Shown here: positions 11,914-19,972 of the stretch, piece by piece
How positions within the stretch are numbered: the first letter of the stretch is position 1
Layout: each line of letters starts with the position of its first letter
NCBI GenBank assembly: GCA_002166865.1
Contig: NHTQ01000001.1
Span: forward strand, 868,001 to 932,000
DNA length: 64,000 nucleotides
Direction of reading: 5' to 3'
Source of the DNA: Rhodobacteraceae bacterium WFHF2C18
GTDB lineage: Bacteria > Pseudomonadota > Alphaproteobacteria > Rhodobacterales > Rhodobacteraceae
The notes under the pieces: model-generated
What the model saw: the letters and a program-made list of their open reading frames with translations, nothing else
Told to the model about the DNA's origin: nothing
The model's database searches: none
Made by a program: the position numbers and the translations under genes

Positions 11914-11917
11914 TCGG
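11891..11917 (+). terminator. Perfect 11-bp stem-loop covering the DUF455 stop codon
   Basis: CCGATCAGCCG (11891-11901), loop AAAAC, then CGGCTGATCGG (11907-11917). The stem includes the TGA stop. No U-tract follows directly, so it is either a weak or Rho-assisted terminator or an mRNA 3'-end stabiliser. Confidence 0.5.
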
Positions 11918-12104
11918 TCGCCAAAATCGGCAATTTCTTGCCAACTTCGCGGAAAATCGGCCGAAACCGGACGATGCAGGGGCAAACCCCTTGCCCGAAA
12001 CTTAAGCAGTCGCTAAGCCGAGGCCGGGCGCTGGTAACGGAATTTAACCAGTTGTAACAAGCAGGAGAGCGCCTGGACAGGGACGGGACAAGGGACGGCT
12101 TCTC

Positions 12105-13427
12105 GTGCGGACACGACTCGCGATCAGGCTCCACGCAATACTCGAGCGATACTTTCCCGAACGCCGCGTCTTTCTGCGCTCAGACACCGATACCCGCTTC
12201 ATCCGCCTGCGCCCGGGCGCGCAGCTCACGGCCTTCCTCGGCGCGTCGGGGATCGTGGCCTGGACGATCATCGCCACTGCCATCCTGCTGATGGACAGTA
12301 TCGGGGCGAGCAATTTCCGCGATCAGGCCCGCCGGGATCAGCGCACCTATGAAATGCGCCTCAACGAGATGTCGCAGGAACGCGACCAACGCGCGGCCGA
12401 GGCCGCCGCGGCCCACGCCCGCTTCGACGCGGCGTTGCAGCGGATCTCGCAGATGCAGTCCGAGCTTCTGGCCTCCGAGACGCGCCGGCGCGAGCTGGAA
12501 ACGGGCATCGAGGTGATCCAGACCACCCTGCGGCGCACGATGGACGAACGCGAGGCGGCGCAGAAACGCGCCGAGAAGCTCGAACTGGCGCTAAAGGAAA
12601 ACGGGGCGGGCCCCGGCGGGGACGGCACGCAGGACGAGACGCCGGCGGGCGAGCTTGATTTCCTCACCGTCGCGCTGGCCGAGACGGCGGAGGAACGCGA
12701 CCGCATCCGCCGCAACGCCCAGGCCGCCCTGCAGGAAGCCGACGACATGGCGCACCGCCTGCGCCTGCTGCAGGACCAGAACGACCAGATCTTCCGCCAG
12801 CTCGAAGAGGCGATGACGATCTCGGTCGAACCGTTGGACAAGATGTTCCGCTCCGCCGGGATGGATCCCGAATACCTGCTGGATTCGGTGCAGCGGGGTT
12901 ACTCGGGCCAGGGCGGGCCGCTCACGCCGCTGTCCTTCTCGACGCGCGGCGAGATGCCCTCGCCGGACGCGATGCGCGCCAACCGCATCCTCGACCAGAT
13001 GGACCGGTTGAACATGTACCGCATCGCCGCCCAGAAGGCGCCCTTCGCGATTCCGGTCAAGCAGGCCTATCGGTTCACCTCGGGTTTCGGGATGCGCTGG
13101 GGCCGAATGCACAACGGCAGCGACTTCGCCGCGCCCCACGGCACGCCGATCCATGCCACCGCCGACGGCGTGGTCACCCACGCCGGCTGGCTGTCCGGCT
13201 ACGGCCGGGTGGTCAAGATCAAGCACGAGTTCGGAATCGAGACCCGCTACGCCCACATGTCGAAAATCCGCGTGAAGAAGGGTCAAAGGGTCTCGCGTGG
13301 ACAGCGGATCGGTGATATGGGCAATACTGGACGTTCAACGGGCACGCATCTACACTACGAGGTCCGTGTCGACGGCAAGCCCGTCAACCCCATGATCTAC
13401 ATCAAGGCTGCAAGAGATGTTTTCTAA
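12105..13427 (+). CDS. Membrane-anchored M23 (LytM) metallopeptidase with coiled coil
   Basis: 440 residues from a GTG start. One transmembrane helix (about 41-65) is followed by a long charged coiled coil (about 70-235) and a C-terminal M23 domain. All catalytic residues are present: HNGSD with His336 and Asp340, YAH with His384, and THLHYEV with His415 and His417. It should cleave peptidoglycan cross-links in the periplasm. The 3' end overlaps the start of the bactofilin gene by 11 bp. Bactofilin-M23 pairs are known to shape the envelope in other bacteria (for example BacA/LmdC), so the peptidase is likely positioned by the bactofilin. Confidence 0.93.
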   Translation: MRTRLAIRLHAILERYFPERRVFLRSDTDTRFIRLRPGAQLTAFLGASGIVAWTIIATAILLMDSIGASNFRDQARRDQRTYEMRLNEMSQERDQRAAEAAAAHARFDAALQRISQMQSELLASETRRRELETGIEVIQTTLRRTMDEREAAQKRAEKLELALKENGAGPGGDGTQDETPAGELDFLTVALAETAEERDRIRRNAQAALQEADDMAHRLRLLQDQNDQIFRQLEEAMTISVEPLDKMFRSAGMDPEYLLDSVQRGYSGQGGPLTPLSFSTRGEMPSPDAMRANRILDQMDRLNMYRIAAQKAPFAIPVKQAYRFTSGFGMRWGRMHNGSDFAAPHGTPIHATADGVVTHAGWLSGYGRVVKIKHEFGIETRYAHMSKIRVKKGQRVSRGQRIGDMGNTGRSTGTHLHYEVRVDGKPVNPMIYIKAARDVF

Positions 13428-14016
13428 GAGCAAAATCAACGAACCCGCGCCCCGGACCGGCGAGGCTCCCAAGCCTACCGCACCCGAGCAAAAGCCCGAG
13501 GCGGCCAAGCCCGAGGCATCGGGCCAGGAGTTCAAGGCCGCCGCGCCCAAGGCCAAGCCGCCGGCCTCCGTCCTGTCGTCGGACCTGCACGTGACCGGGA
13601 ACATCAAGACCACCGGCGACGTCCAGGTCGAGGGCACGGTCGAGGGCGACATCCGCGCCCACCTGCTGACCGTCGGCGAGGGGGCCACCGTCAAGGGCGA
13701 AACGATCGCGGATGACGTGGTCGTCAACGGCCGCATCGTCGGGCGCGTGCGCGGCCTGAAGGTGCGTCTGACCTCCACCGCGCGGGTCGAGGGGGACATC
13801 ATCCACAAGACGATCGCGATCGAAAGCGGCGCTCATTTCGAGGGGTCGGTGCAGCGTCAGGACGACCCGCTGAACGCCAACAAGAGCGGCGGGCAGAAAC
13901 AGCAGCAACAGGTCGCCCAAGGCCAACAGCAGCGCCAACCCCAGCAACAGGGTCAGGGCCAACAGGGTCAGGGCCAAGGGCAGCAAGGCCAGCAGACGGC
14001 CGGCGCCAAGGCCTGA
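13417..14016 (+). CDS. Bactofilin (polymer-forming cytoskeletal protein)
   Basis: 199 residues. The central bactofilin core (about 48-145) shows the regular hydrophobic/glycine pattern of a right-handed beta-helix: DLHVTGNIKTTGDVQVEG, VEGDIRAHLLTVGEG, VKGETIADDVVVNGRIVG, AHFEGSVQRQ. An Ala/Pro/Lys-rich N-terminal tail (1-45) and a strikingly Gln/Gly-rich C-terminal tail (about 155-195) flank it. Bactofilins form filaments on the inner face of the membrane. The 11-bp overlap with the upstream M23 gene indicates a functional pair. A rho-independent terminator follows. Confidence 0.93.
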   Translation: MFSKSKINEPAPRTGEAPKPTAPEQKPEAAKPEASGQEFKAAAPKAKPPASVLSSDLHVTGNIKTTGDVQVEGTVEGDIRAHLLTVGEGATVKGETIADDVVVNGRIVGRVRGLKVRLTSTARVEGDIIHKTIAIESGAHFEGSVQRQDDPLNANKSGGQKQQQQVAQGQQQRQPQQQGQGQQGQGQGQQGQQTAGAKA

Positions 14017-14041
14017 CGCAATCCGCCTGTAACATCCCGAC

Positions 14042-14074
14042 AGGCGCCCTGCCTCCGGCATAGGCGCCTTTTTT
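14042..14074 (+). terminator. Rho-independent terminator after the bactofilin gene
   Basis: Stem AGGCGCC (14042-14048) and GGCGCCT (14063-14069), 14-nt loop, followed by a six-T run ending at 14074. It lies 26 bp after the bactofilin stop. Confidence 0.8.
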
Positions 14075-14081
14075 CACAAAT

Positions 14082-14102
14082 CTCGCCGTTGCGTACGGCG
14101 AG
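14082..14102. terminator. Perfect 8-bp stem-loop between convergent bactofilin and HNH genes
   Basis: CTCGCCGT (14082-14089), loop TGCGT, ACGGCGAG (14095-14102). It lies directly after the bactofilin terminator and about 160 bp downstream of the HNH stop, so it may end transcripts from the minus strand. Bases 14103-14262 show no other feature. Confidence 0.4.
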
Positions 14103-14262
14103 GGACGATATGCGAGAACGTGCCCGCGTTCATTCGCAATCACGCCCTCCGCTCCGACGCCAGCTGTCCGAGAAACCCGTGGCTGCCTCGCCCAGGATCC
14201 GGTCACCGACATGGCGTCAGAGGCTTGTCCCGCTCCAGGCCAAGCGAAAGGCGCACCACCGC

Positions 14263-14847
14263 CTACGCCTCCAGCTCGGCGTCCCAATACAGGAAATCCA
14301 ACCAGCTTTCGTGCAGGTGGTTGGGCGGGAACTTGCGGCCGAGATTGCGCAGTTGCTCGGCCCCCGGCGCGCGCGGGGGCGCGCGAAGGTTCATCCCGGC
14401 CTCGCGCAGGCTCTTGGCGCCCTTGCGCAGGTTGCATTTGGCGCAGGCCGCGACGACGTTTTCCCAGGACGTGATGCCGCCACGGGCCCGCGGGACCACG
14501 TGATCGAAGGTCAGATCGTCCTTCGCGCCGCAGTACTGGCAACAGAATTCATCCCTGAGAAAAAGATTGAAGCGCGTGAAGGCCACGCGCTTCTGGGGTT
14601 TGACGTAATCCTTGAGAACGATCACGGACGGTATGCGTATCTCGGTGCTGGGGCTTCGGACGGTGTCGTCGTATTCGGCGACGATATCGACCCGGTCGAG
14701 GTAGACCGCCTTCACCGCGTCCTGCCAAGGCCAGAGCGACAGGGGATAATAGGACAGCGGCCGGTAGTCGGCATTGAGAACCAGCGCGGGATGTTGCTTC
14801 AGCGCCGCCGGTTCCCTGACAAATTCGGTTCTGAACTCACCGTCCAT
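14263..14847 (-). CDS. HNH endonuclease family protein
   Basis: 194 residues. A zinc-ribbon HNH domain occupies about 100-150: CQYC (Cys103, Cys106), DHVVPR (Asp115, His116), SWENVV (Asn130) and CAKC (Cys135, Cys138). The N-terminal 90 residues (LNADYRPLSYYPLSLWPWQDAVKAVYLDRVDIV) are typical of a widely conserved chromosomal HNH group in alphaproteobacteria, not homing endonucleases. Cellular role unknown; DNA cleavage or nicking is expected from the intact motif. The 5' leader contains a GC hairpin and the gene diverges from the VOC gene. Confidence 0.9.
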   Translation of the reverse strand: MDGEFRTEFVREPAALKQHPALVLNADYRPLSYYPLSLWPWQDAVKAVYLDRVDIVAEYDDTVRSPSTEIRIPSVIVLKDYVKPQKRVAFTRFNLFLRDEFCCQYCGAKDDLTFDHVVPRARGGITSWENVVAACAKCNLRKGAKSLREAGMNLRAPPRAPGAEQLRNLGRKFPPNHLHESWLDFLYWDAELEA

Positions 14848-14890
14848 GATGCATCCGCCCCCGCCCGGACCTTATCGTTCCCTCGGCTGT

Positions 14891-14910
14891 GGGGCGGGAC
14901 AACCCGCCCC
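14891..14910 (-). other. GC stem-loop in the 5' leader of the HNH gene
   Basis: GGGGCGGG (14891-14898), loop ACAA, CCCGCCCC (14903-14910): a perfect 8-bp stem 44 bp upstream of the HNH start. It may affect translation or be an attenuator-like element; no U-tract follows on the minus strand. Confidence 0.4.
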
Positions 14911-15014
14911 TTCCGCTGTTTCACTATATATCGTGTTCTGCACCTGGCAAGCCCTGTATATAGCAGCAGATATAGCGTAGCTCGTACCGCGATTCCGTAA
15001 CGCTTCCGTGACAG

Positions 15015-15023
15015 TTATCCACA
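15015..15023 (+). promoter_or_regulatory. Perfect DnaA box (TTATCCACA) between divergent HNH and VOC genes
   Basis: TTATCCACA lies in an AT-rich divergent promoter region (14930-15025, with several TATATA-like stretches) 45 bp upstream of the VOC start. One of three perfect copies in intergenic regions of this window. Confidence 0.55.
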
Positions 15024-15067
15024 GCCGCCCGCTGACATCGCCGGCGGCCGTGGCGTAGACTGCGGGC

Positions 15068-15505
15068 ATGAGCGACGATTCCCTGCCCCCCGCCCCCAGA
15101 ATCGGCGCGGTTCTGGAGGCCGCCCTCTACGTCGACGACCTCGAGGCCGCGGCGGCCTTTTACGGCGGTCTCCTGGCGCTGGAGGAAGTCCTGCGCGTTG
15201 AAGGCCGGCACATCTTCTACCGGGTCGGGGCGACCATCCTGCTGATCTTCGATCCCGAGGCCACGGCCGAGGGATCGGCAAACCCCCGGCTGCCGGTTCC
15301 CCCGCACGGGGCCCACGGGCCGGGGCACCTGTGCTTTGGCGCCAGCCGCGCCGAGATCGACGCCTGGTGCACGCGGCTGGAGGCCGCCGGCCATGCCATC
15401 GAGGAGGATTTCGAATGGCCCAACGGCGCGCGGTCGATCTACTTCCGCGATCCGGCCGGCAACTCGCTGGAGATGGCCGAGCCCGCGCTCTGGGGCGGGG
15501 CCTGA
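15068..15505 (+). CDS. VOC (glyoxalase/bleomycin-resistance fold) family protein
   Basis: 145 residues forming a single VOC domain: AALYVDDLEAAAAFYGGLLAL at 18-38, a middle GPGHLCFGAS with a candidate metal-ligand His, and the C-terminal YFRDPAGNSLEMAEPALWG with Glu as the usual last metal ligand. VOC proteins are metal enzymes or binding proteins with very diverse substrates, and nothing here indicates which. The gene converges on the esterase gene with only 36 bp between stops. Confidence 0.88.
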   Translation: MSDDSLPPAPRIGAVLEAALYVDDLEAAAAFYGGLLALEEVLRVEGRHIFYRVGATILLIFDPEATAEGSANPRLPVPPHGAHGPGHLCFGASRAEIDAWCTRLEAAGHAIEEDFEWPNGARSIYFRDPAGNSLEMAEPALWGGA

Positions 15506-15541
15506 ACGGCGGCCCCAAACGGGGGGCGTCCGCGCGCCGGC

Positions 15542-16207
15542 CTAGAGCCCCAGCTTGTCGCGCATGAAGGCCAGCGCCACCTGAAGCCCATCCGGCGCGA
15601 TGCCGTGGCCGGTGCCTTTCATGACATGGGCGTAAACTTCCTTGAAACCGGCATCCTGGAGCGCCTCGGCCGCCTCGGGCAGGGATTGCGGCGGCACAAG
15701 GTCGTCCTGGTCGCCGTGCACCAACAGGACAGGCGGGCGGCTCACGGCCGCGTCCTTGAGCAACTCGGGGCTGAGCAACTTGCCCGAGAAGGCCACGATC
15801 CCGGCCACCTCGTCCTCGCGCCTTGGCGCGACATGCAGGGCCATCATCGACCCCTGCGAAAACCCGAAAAGGACCACCTGCTCGGGCAGCACGTCCTCGT
15901 CCACCATCAGCGCGTCCAGGAAAGCGTTCACATCCGCCGCGGAGGCGGTGAAGGCGCGTTCGGCGGCCTCCTCCGAGGAGCCGTCGATCCAGGGAATCGG
16001 CGCCCATTGGTAGCCCGCGGAAAGGCCCGGAATGCTCTCCGGCGCATCGGGGGCCACGAAAAGCGTATCGGGCAGATGCTCGCCCAGCACGTCGGCCAGC
16101 CCCAGCAGGTCCGCCCCGTTCGCCCCGTAGCCGTGAAGAAAAACCACCACCGAACGGGTGATGCCGGAGTGTGGGCCCTTGCGGCCAGCCTGCAATACGC
16201 GGGTCAT
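15542..16207 (-). CDS. Phospholipase/carboxylesterase family alpha/beta hydrolase
   Basis: 221 residues. The fold is complete: VVVFLHGYGANGADL (oxyanion HG at 25-26), nucleophile elbow GFSQGS with Ser117, acid loop HGDQDDLVP (probably Asp168) and GTGHGI with His201. This matches the bacterial carboxylesterase/acyl-protein-thioesterase-like group. It is cytosolic since there is no signal peptide. The ATG overlaps the stop of the upstream glycosylase gene by 4 bp, making it the third gene of a cobK-glycosylase-esterase chain. Confidence 0.92.
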   Translation of the reverse strand: MTRVLQAGRKGPHSGITRSVVVFLHGYGANGADLLGLADVLGEHLPDTLFVAPDAPESIPGLSAGYQWAPIPWIDGSSEEAAERAFTASAADVNAFLDALMVDEDVLPEQVVLFGFSQGSMMALHVAPRREDEVAGIVAFSGKLLSPELLKDAAVSRPPVLLVHGDQDDLVPPQSLPEAAEALQDAGFKEVYAHVMKGTGHGIAPDGLQVALAFMRDKLGL

Positions 16208-16833
16208 CGGATTCCTTCCCTGTCCTTGGCGATGCGGTAGTACGCCCAGAGCTGCCGCGCGGCAACCGATCTCCAGGGGCTCCAGGCCTCGGCCATCTGT
16301 CGCAGCTGGCGCTCGCGCGGGCGCTCGGGCAGGTCGTACAGCATCCGTGCCCCCTCTTGCAGGGCCAGGTCCCCCGGCGCGAACACGTCCGCGCGGCCGA
16401 GGCTGAACATGGCGTAGATCTCGGCCGTCCAGATCCCGATGCCCGGCACCTGCGTCAGCGTGGCGATCACGTCTTCGGTGGGCGCGGTGCGCAGCGCGCG
16501 GTAATCGATCCGCGCCTCGGCCAGGGCGCGGGCATAACGGATCTTCTGCCGGCTGAGCCCGGCGGCGCGCAATTCCGTGTCGCTGGCCCGGGCGATCTTG
16601 CGCGGTCCCGTCAGGCGCGCCGCCTTGAGCCGGGTCCAGATCGTGTCGGCGGCGGCAACGCTCAACTGCTGGCTGACGATGGCGTTCAGAAGCTGGGCGA
16701 AGCCATCCGGCCGCCGACGCAGGGGCAAGGGGCCGGTCAGCGCCTGTGCCCGCGCCATGCGCGGACAGATCCGGGCGAGATGCGCCGCGCCTTCCGCCAC
16801 GTCCTGGGGGCTCTCGATCGTCCGGTCGGTCAC
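16204..16833 (-). CDS. DNA-3-methyladenine glycosylase II (AlkA-like, HhH-GPD)
   Basis: The chosen start is a GTG at 16833 that overlaps the cobK stop (GTGA); a longer open frame exists but its first 54 codons lie inside cobK. The product has 209 residues. It shows the helix-hairpin-helix LTQVPGIGIWTAEIYAMF (126-143) and DVFAPGDLAL with catalytic Asp155, the hallmarks of HhH-GPD glycosylases. The AlkA N-terminal TBP-like domain is absent, as in many short bacterial homologues. It removes alkylated purines from DNA to start base excision repair. Confidence 0.9.
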   Translation of the reverse strand: MTDRTIESPQDVAEGAAHLARICPRMARAQALTGPLPLRRRPDGFAQLLNAIVSQQLSVAAADTIWTRLKAARLTGPRKIARASDTELRAAGLSRQKIRYARALAEARIDYRALRTAPTEDVIATLTQVPGIGIWTAEIYAMFSLGRADVFAPGDLALQEGARMLYDLPERPRERQLRQMAEAWSPWRSVAARQLWAYYRIAKDREGIR

Positions 16834-17561
16834 AACGCGTCCACCCAGGCCAGGGCCTCGGGCACGGTCGAGACGCGCGTCACGCGATCCGGCTGCGGGG
16901 GGCGCGCGATCATCGCAACCGGCAGGCCCAGGATCCGCGCCGCGTCCAGCTTGGCGCGCGACGCATCCCCGCCCGCGTTCTTGACGACCAGCCAATCAAC
17001 GCCAAGACCGGTGAAAAGCGCGACCTCGTCCTCGACCGAAAACGGAGGACTGCCTACCAGAAACCCGCCGTTGGGAAAGGGAAAGGTCTCCTCCGGCGGA
17101 TCGATCTGGCGACAGATCAGGCGCCGGTCCGAGAGATTGGCGAACCGCTCCAGCGTTTGACGACCGGTGGCCAGAAAGACCTTCGCCCCGGGCGGGATAT
17201 GACCCGCCGCCTCCTCCTCCGCGGTGATCTGGACCCACTGGTCGCCCTCGCGCGGTTTCCAAGGCGGGCGCAGAACCTGCGCATAGGAAAGACCGCGTCG
17301 CGCGCAGATGCGGGCCGTCCGGGCCGAGATCCGGCAGGCAAAGGGATGGGTGGCATCCAGAACCGCAGTGATCCCGTGCGCCTTGAGGTAGGCGGCAAAC
17401 CCCGCATCCCCGCCGAACCCGCCGGTCCGCGTGGGCAGGCCGGAAATCGGCGGTTCGCGCGTCGTGCCCGCGAAGGAGGCAACGGCGCGCGCCTCGCGCC
17501 GGGCCAGGCCCTCGGCGATCTGCTGTGCCTCGGCAGTGCCGGCGAGCAAGAGGAGCGTCAT
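16830..17561 (-). CDS. cobK: Precorrin-6A reductase
   Basis: 243 residues from the ATG at 17559-17561; a longer frame upstream is GC-rich with no family similarity. It starts MTLLLLAGTAEAQQIAEGLA, the typical CobK/CbiJ nucleotide-binding opening, then DATHPFACRISARTARIC, an ATGRQTLERF motif, and a C-terminal VKNAGGDASRAKLDAARILGLPVAMIARP block. It reduces precorrin-6A with NADPH in the aerobic cobalamin pathway. No other cob gene is near. The next two genes are translationally coupled to it but have unrelated functions. No convincing cobalamin riboswitch is visible upstream. Confidence 0.93.
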   Translation of the reverse strand: MTLLLLAGTAEAQQIAEGLARREARAVASFAGTTREPPISGLPTRTGGFGGDAGFAAYLKAHGITAVLDATHPFACRISARTARICARRGLSYAQVLRPPWKPREGDQWVQITAEEEAAGHIPPGAKVFLATGRQTLERFANLSDRRLICRQIDPPEETFPFPNGGFLVGSPPFSVEDEVALFTGLGVDWLVVKNAGGDASRAKLDAARILGLPVAMIARPPQPDRVTRVSTVPEALAWVDAL

Positions 17562-17899
17562 GAAAGGGCCCTCCCCGGCATGTGGCCCGCACGACCCGCC
17601 CCCTCGGGACCGGCCGGCGGCCGCGTAGGCACCGCCCGCCAAGCAGCAGGCGCAGGGGCGCCCGGGGCCCGGCGCGCGGGCGGGGATGTTTCGTTCGCGC
17701 GGATCATTCTGACAAGCAACTATAGGTGCCGTTGCGGGCAAGGCCAATCGGCAAATGCCCCGATGCGCGAGTCAAATTATGGATCGCGCCACGGCTGCGC
17801 GGGATCGGCGCGGTCGCCCGCGCCTTCCGCAAGCGCAAGGGCGGGACGCGGGTTGCGGCCACCTTGCGGCCCCGGCCGGTTCGGTCTAGCACTGCGCCC
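17562..17899. other. 338-bp divergent intergenic region between cobK and an MFS gene
   Basis: The cobK-proximal half is extremely GC-rich (17580-17700); the centre (17700-17790) is more balanced and is where promoters would be expected. I see no convincing -35/-10 pair, riboswitch core, tandem repeat or RNA gene. The frame of the MFS gene is open upstream to 17726, but that extension has an untypical Arg/Pro-rich composition and is not used in this annotation. Confidence 0.5.
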
Positions 17900-19117
17900 A
17901 TGACCGACACCGCCATCGCCACGAATGACTCCCAGGCCAAGCGCAATGTCGCGGTGCTTGTGCTGGCGCAGGCCCTGCTCGGGGCACAAATGCCCATGAT
18001 TTTCGTCGTGGCGGGGCTGGCGGGGCAATCGCTCGCCGCCAATCCCTGTTTCGCCACGGTGCCCATTTCGCTGATCGTTCTGGGCTCGATGCTGGCGGCC
18101 ACGCCCGTTTCTGCGCTGATGCAGCGCCTGGGGCGGCGCGCGGGCTTCTTCCTGGGGGCGGCCGGCGGCGCGGCGGGCGGCGCGGTGGGGGCCTACGGGC
18201 TCTACCTCGGCTCCTTCCCGCTGTTCCTGTTCGGCAGCCTGCTGACCGGCATCTACATGTCGGCACACAACTTCTATCGCTTCGCCGCCGCCGACACCGC
18301 CAGCGATGCCTTCCGGCCCAAGGCGATCTCCTACGTGATGGCCGGCGGGTTGGCCGCGGCGGTGATCGGGCCGCAACTGGTCAAGGCGACCAGCCAGGCC
18401 ATGGTCATCCCCTTCCTGGGCACCTACCTGGCCGTCATCGCGATCAACGTGCTGGGATCGTTCCTGTTTCTGTTCCTCGACATCCCCAGGCCGCCGGTCC
18501 CGTCGCAGGATGCGCCGCGCGGCCGCAGCCGGTGGGAACTGATCACCACGCCGCGCATCGCCGTGGCGGTCATCTGCGCGATGGTCTCCTACGCGCTCAT
18601 GAACCTTGTCATGACCTCCACCCCGCTGGCCGTGGTGGGCTGCGGCTTCGACGAGGGCGCGGCGGCCGATGTCGTCACCGCGCATGTGCTGGCCATGTAC
18701 ATCCCCTCGTTCTTCACCGGTCACCTGATCGCCCGCTTCGGGGTCGAGAAGGTCGTGGGCACGGGCCTGGCCATCCTGGCCGGCGCGGGCGCCGTGGCCC
18801 TGCAGGGGGTGGAGCTTGAGCACTTTTTCATCGCGCTGGTCCTGCTGGGGGTCGGCTGGAACTTCGGCTTCATCGGGGCCACCACCATGCTGGCCGGGGC
18901 GCACGAACCGCACGAGCGCGGGCGCATGCAGGGCCTCAACGATGTGCTGGTCTTTGGTGGCGTCACCGTGGCCTCGCTGGCCTCCGGGGGGCTGATGAAC
19001 TGCGCCGGCGGCACCGCGCAGGAAGGCTGGACTTTTGTCAACTTCGCGATGGCCCCTTTCCTTGCGCTGGCCGGCGGGGCGCTCATCTGGCTGGCCCTGC
19101 GCCCGCGCGAGGACTGA
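17900..19117 (+). CDS. Major facilitator superfamily transporter
   Basis: 405 residues from the ATG at 17900, with about twelve hydrophobic helices. The loop between helices 2 and 3 reads MQRLGRRAGFFLG, an MFS A-motif variant. Helix 4-5 contains GIYMSAHNFYRFAAADTAS, and a charged central loop (IPRPPVPSQDAPRGRSRWEL) divides the two halves. Substrate unknown. The start was chosen because the family-like sequence begins at about residue 15; there is no clear Shine-Dalgarno. It converges on the NDUFAF6-like gene. Confidence 0.88.
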   Translation: MTDTAIATNDSQAKRNVAVLVLAQALLGAQMPMIFVVAGLAGQSLAANPCFATVPISLIVLGSMLAATPVSALMQRLGRRAGFFLGAAGGAAGGAVGAYGLYLGSFPLFLFGSLLTGIYMSAHNFYRFAAADTASDAFRPKAISYVMAGGLAAAVIGPQLVKATSQAMVIPFLGTYLAVIAINVLGSFLFLFLDIPRPPVPSQDAPRGRSRWELITTPRIAVAVICAMVSYALMNLVMTSTPLAVVGCGFDEGAAADVVTAHVLAMYIPSFFTGHLIARFGVEKVVGTGLAILAGAGAVALQGVELEHFFIALVLLGVGWNFGFIGATTMLAGAHEPHERGRMQGLNDVLVFGGVTVASLASGGLMNCAGGTAQEGWTFVNFAMAPFLALAGGALIWLALRPRED

Positions 19118-19136
19118 CCCCGCCCAGGGGCCCGGC

Positions 19137-19157
19137 CCGGCCGCTACCAGCGGCCGG
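19137..19157. terminator. Stem-loop between convergent MFS and phytoene-synthase-like genes
   Basis: CCGGCCGC (19137-19144), loop TACCA, GCGGCCGG (19150-19157): a perfect 8-bp GC stem that includes the minus-strand stop codon. It could end transcription from both sides, though no T-run is present. Confidence 0.45.
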
Positions 19158-19920
19158 TCGCGGCGCTGGCCATCAATCCCAGCCTCCGGCGCACCGGGGA
19201 CGGCTCCAGCAGGCCCGAGGCCACCCGCCCGGGCGACCGTGCGGCCCGTTTCAGGACGGGACCGGCCAACCAGAGCGGAAGGAAGGCCGGCCGCGCCTCA
19301 GCCGGTACCCGCCCCCTTGCGGCGCGGGCCCGGGCCAGATGCTCCAGGCCCTCCCGGCCAAGGGCGCGCACCGCCTCGGGCGTGCCCTCCACCAGTGGAA
19401 CCCGGCCCGCGCGCTCCAGCGCCGGGACGGCCCGCAGCCAATTCGCCAGCCCAAGGGCCATGCCCGCGTCATGGATCACCTCCTCCGGTGCCCCGCCCAA
19501 GGCCCCGGCCCCCACGCCCAACAGGTTGGCCGAGGTGCGCCGGATGTAACCGCGGAAATGCGCCATGTCCTCGAAGGGGTCGCGGTAGATGTCCCAGCGG
19601 CGCGCCGCGACCAGATCGTCCAGCAGGCGCGCGCCCGCCGCGTCCACGACGCTCGCCAGCGGGGTCGCGACCTCGTGCCGGCGCACCAGCCCGCCGGCGG
19701 CGACCTCCTCCAGCGCGTCGCGCCACCATTGCAGGCGCATCTCGGCGATCATGGGCTCGGAGGTGACCCAGGGCGCGCGGGTGACCTCGACGTTGAAGGC
19801 GTAAACCGGGAAAAGGCGCAACCGCGCCGGCAACGGCGCTGCCATGGCGGCGGCGAACCGGTCGGGATCGGCCCGTTCCACCAGTTGCGCGCAGGCGATG
19901 AGATCCTCGTCAAGCTCCAT
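19144..19920 (-). CDS. Squalene/phytoene synthase-like protein, NDUFAF6 type, lacking the catalytic aspartates
   Basis: 258 residues from the ATG at 19918-19920. Overall similarity is to the SQS/PSY fold (FPVYAFNVEVTRAPWV, MRLQWWRDALEE, YIRRTSANLLGVG, GMALGLANWLRAVP). The two Asp-rich metal/diphosphate motifs of true prenyl synthases are missing: no DxxxD near the N terminus, and GLANWLRAVPAL replaces the second. The wording AFNVE...MRLQWW resembles the mitochondrial complex I assembly factor NDUFAF6. A role in respiratory complex I assembly rather than carotenoid synthesis is the best guess, and is inference. It lies 52 bp downstream of cimA. Confidence 0.8.
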   Translation of the reverse strand: MELDEDLIACAQLVERADPDRFAAAMAAPLPARLRLFPVYAFNVEVTRAPWVTSEPMIAEMRLQWWRDALEEVAAGGLVRRHEVATPLASVVDAAGARLLDDLVAARRWDIYRDPFEDMAHFRGYIRRTSANLLGVGAGALGGAPEEVIHDAGMALGLANWLRAVPALERAGRVPLVEGTPEAVRALGREGLEHLARARAARGRVPAEARPAFLPLWLAGPVLKRAARSPGRVASGLLEPSPVRRRLGLMASAATGRW

Positions 19921-19972
19921 GCCGGTCAGATAGGTCCGTCGGCCGGCCCGGACAGGGGGCGGCGCGCGCCGG

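Noticed and set aside
14930-15010. tRNA or small RNA in the AT-rich HNH/VOC gap
   Set aside because: No cloverleaf or conserved T-loop; better explained as divergent promoters.
17562-17740. Possible cobalamin riboswitch upstream of cobK
   Set aside because: No GCCACTG/B12-box core or CCCGCAACTGT-like conserved stretch on the minus strand, only general GC-richness.
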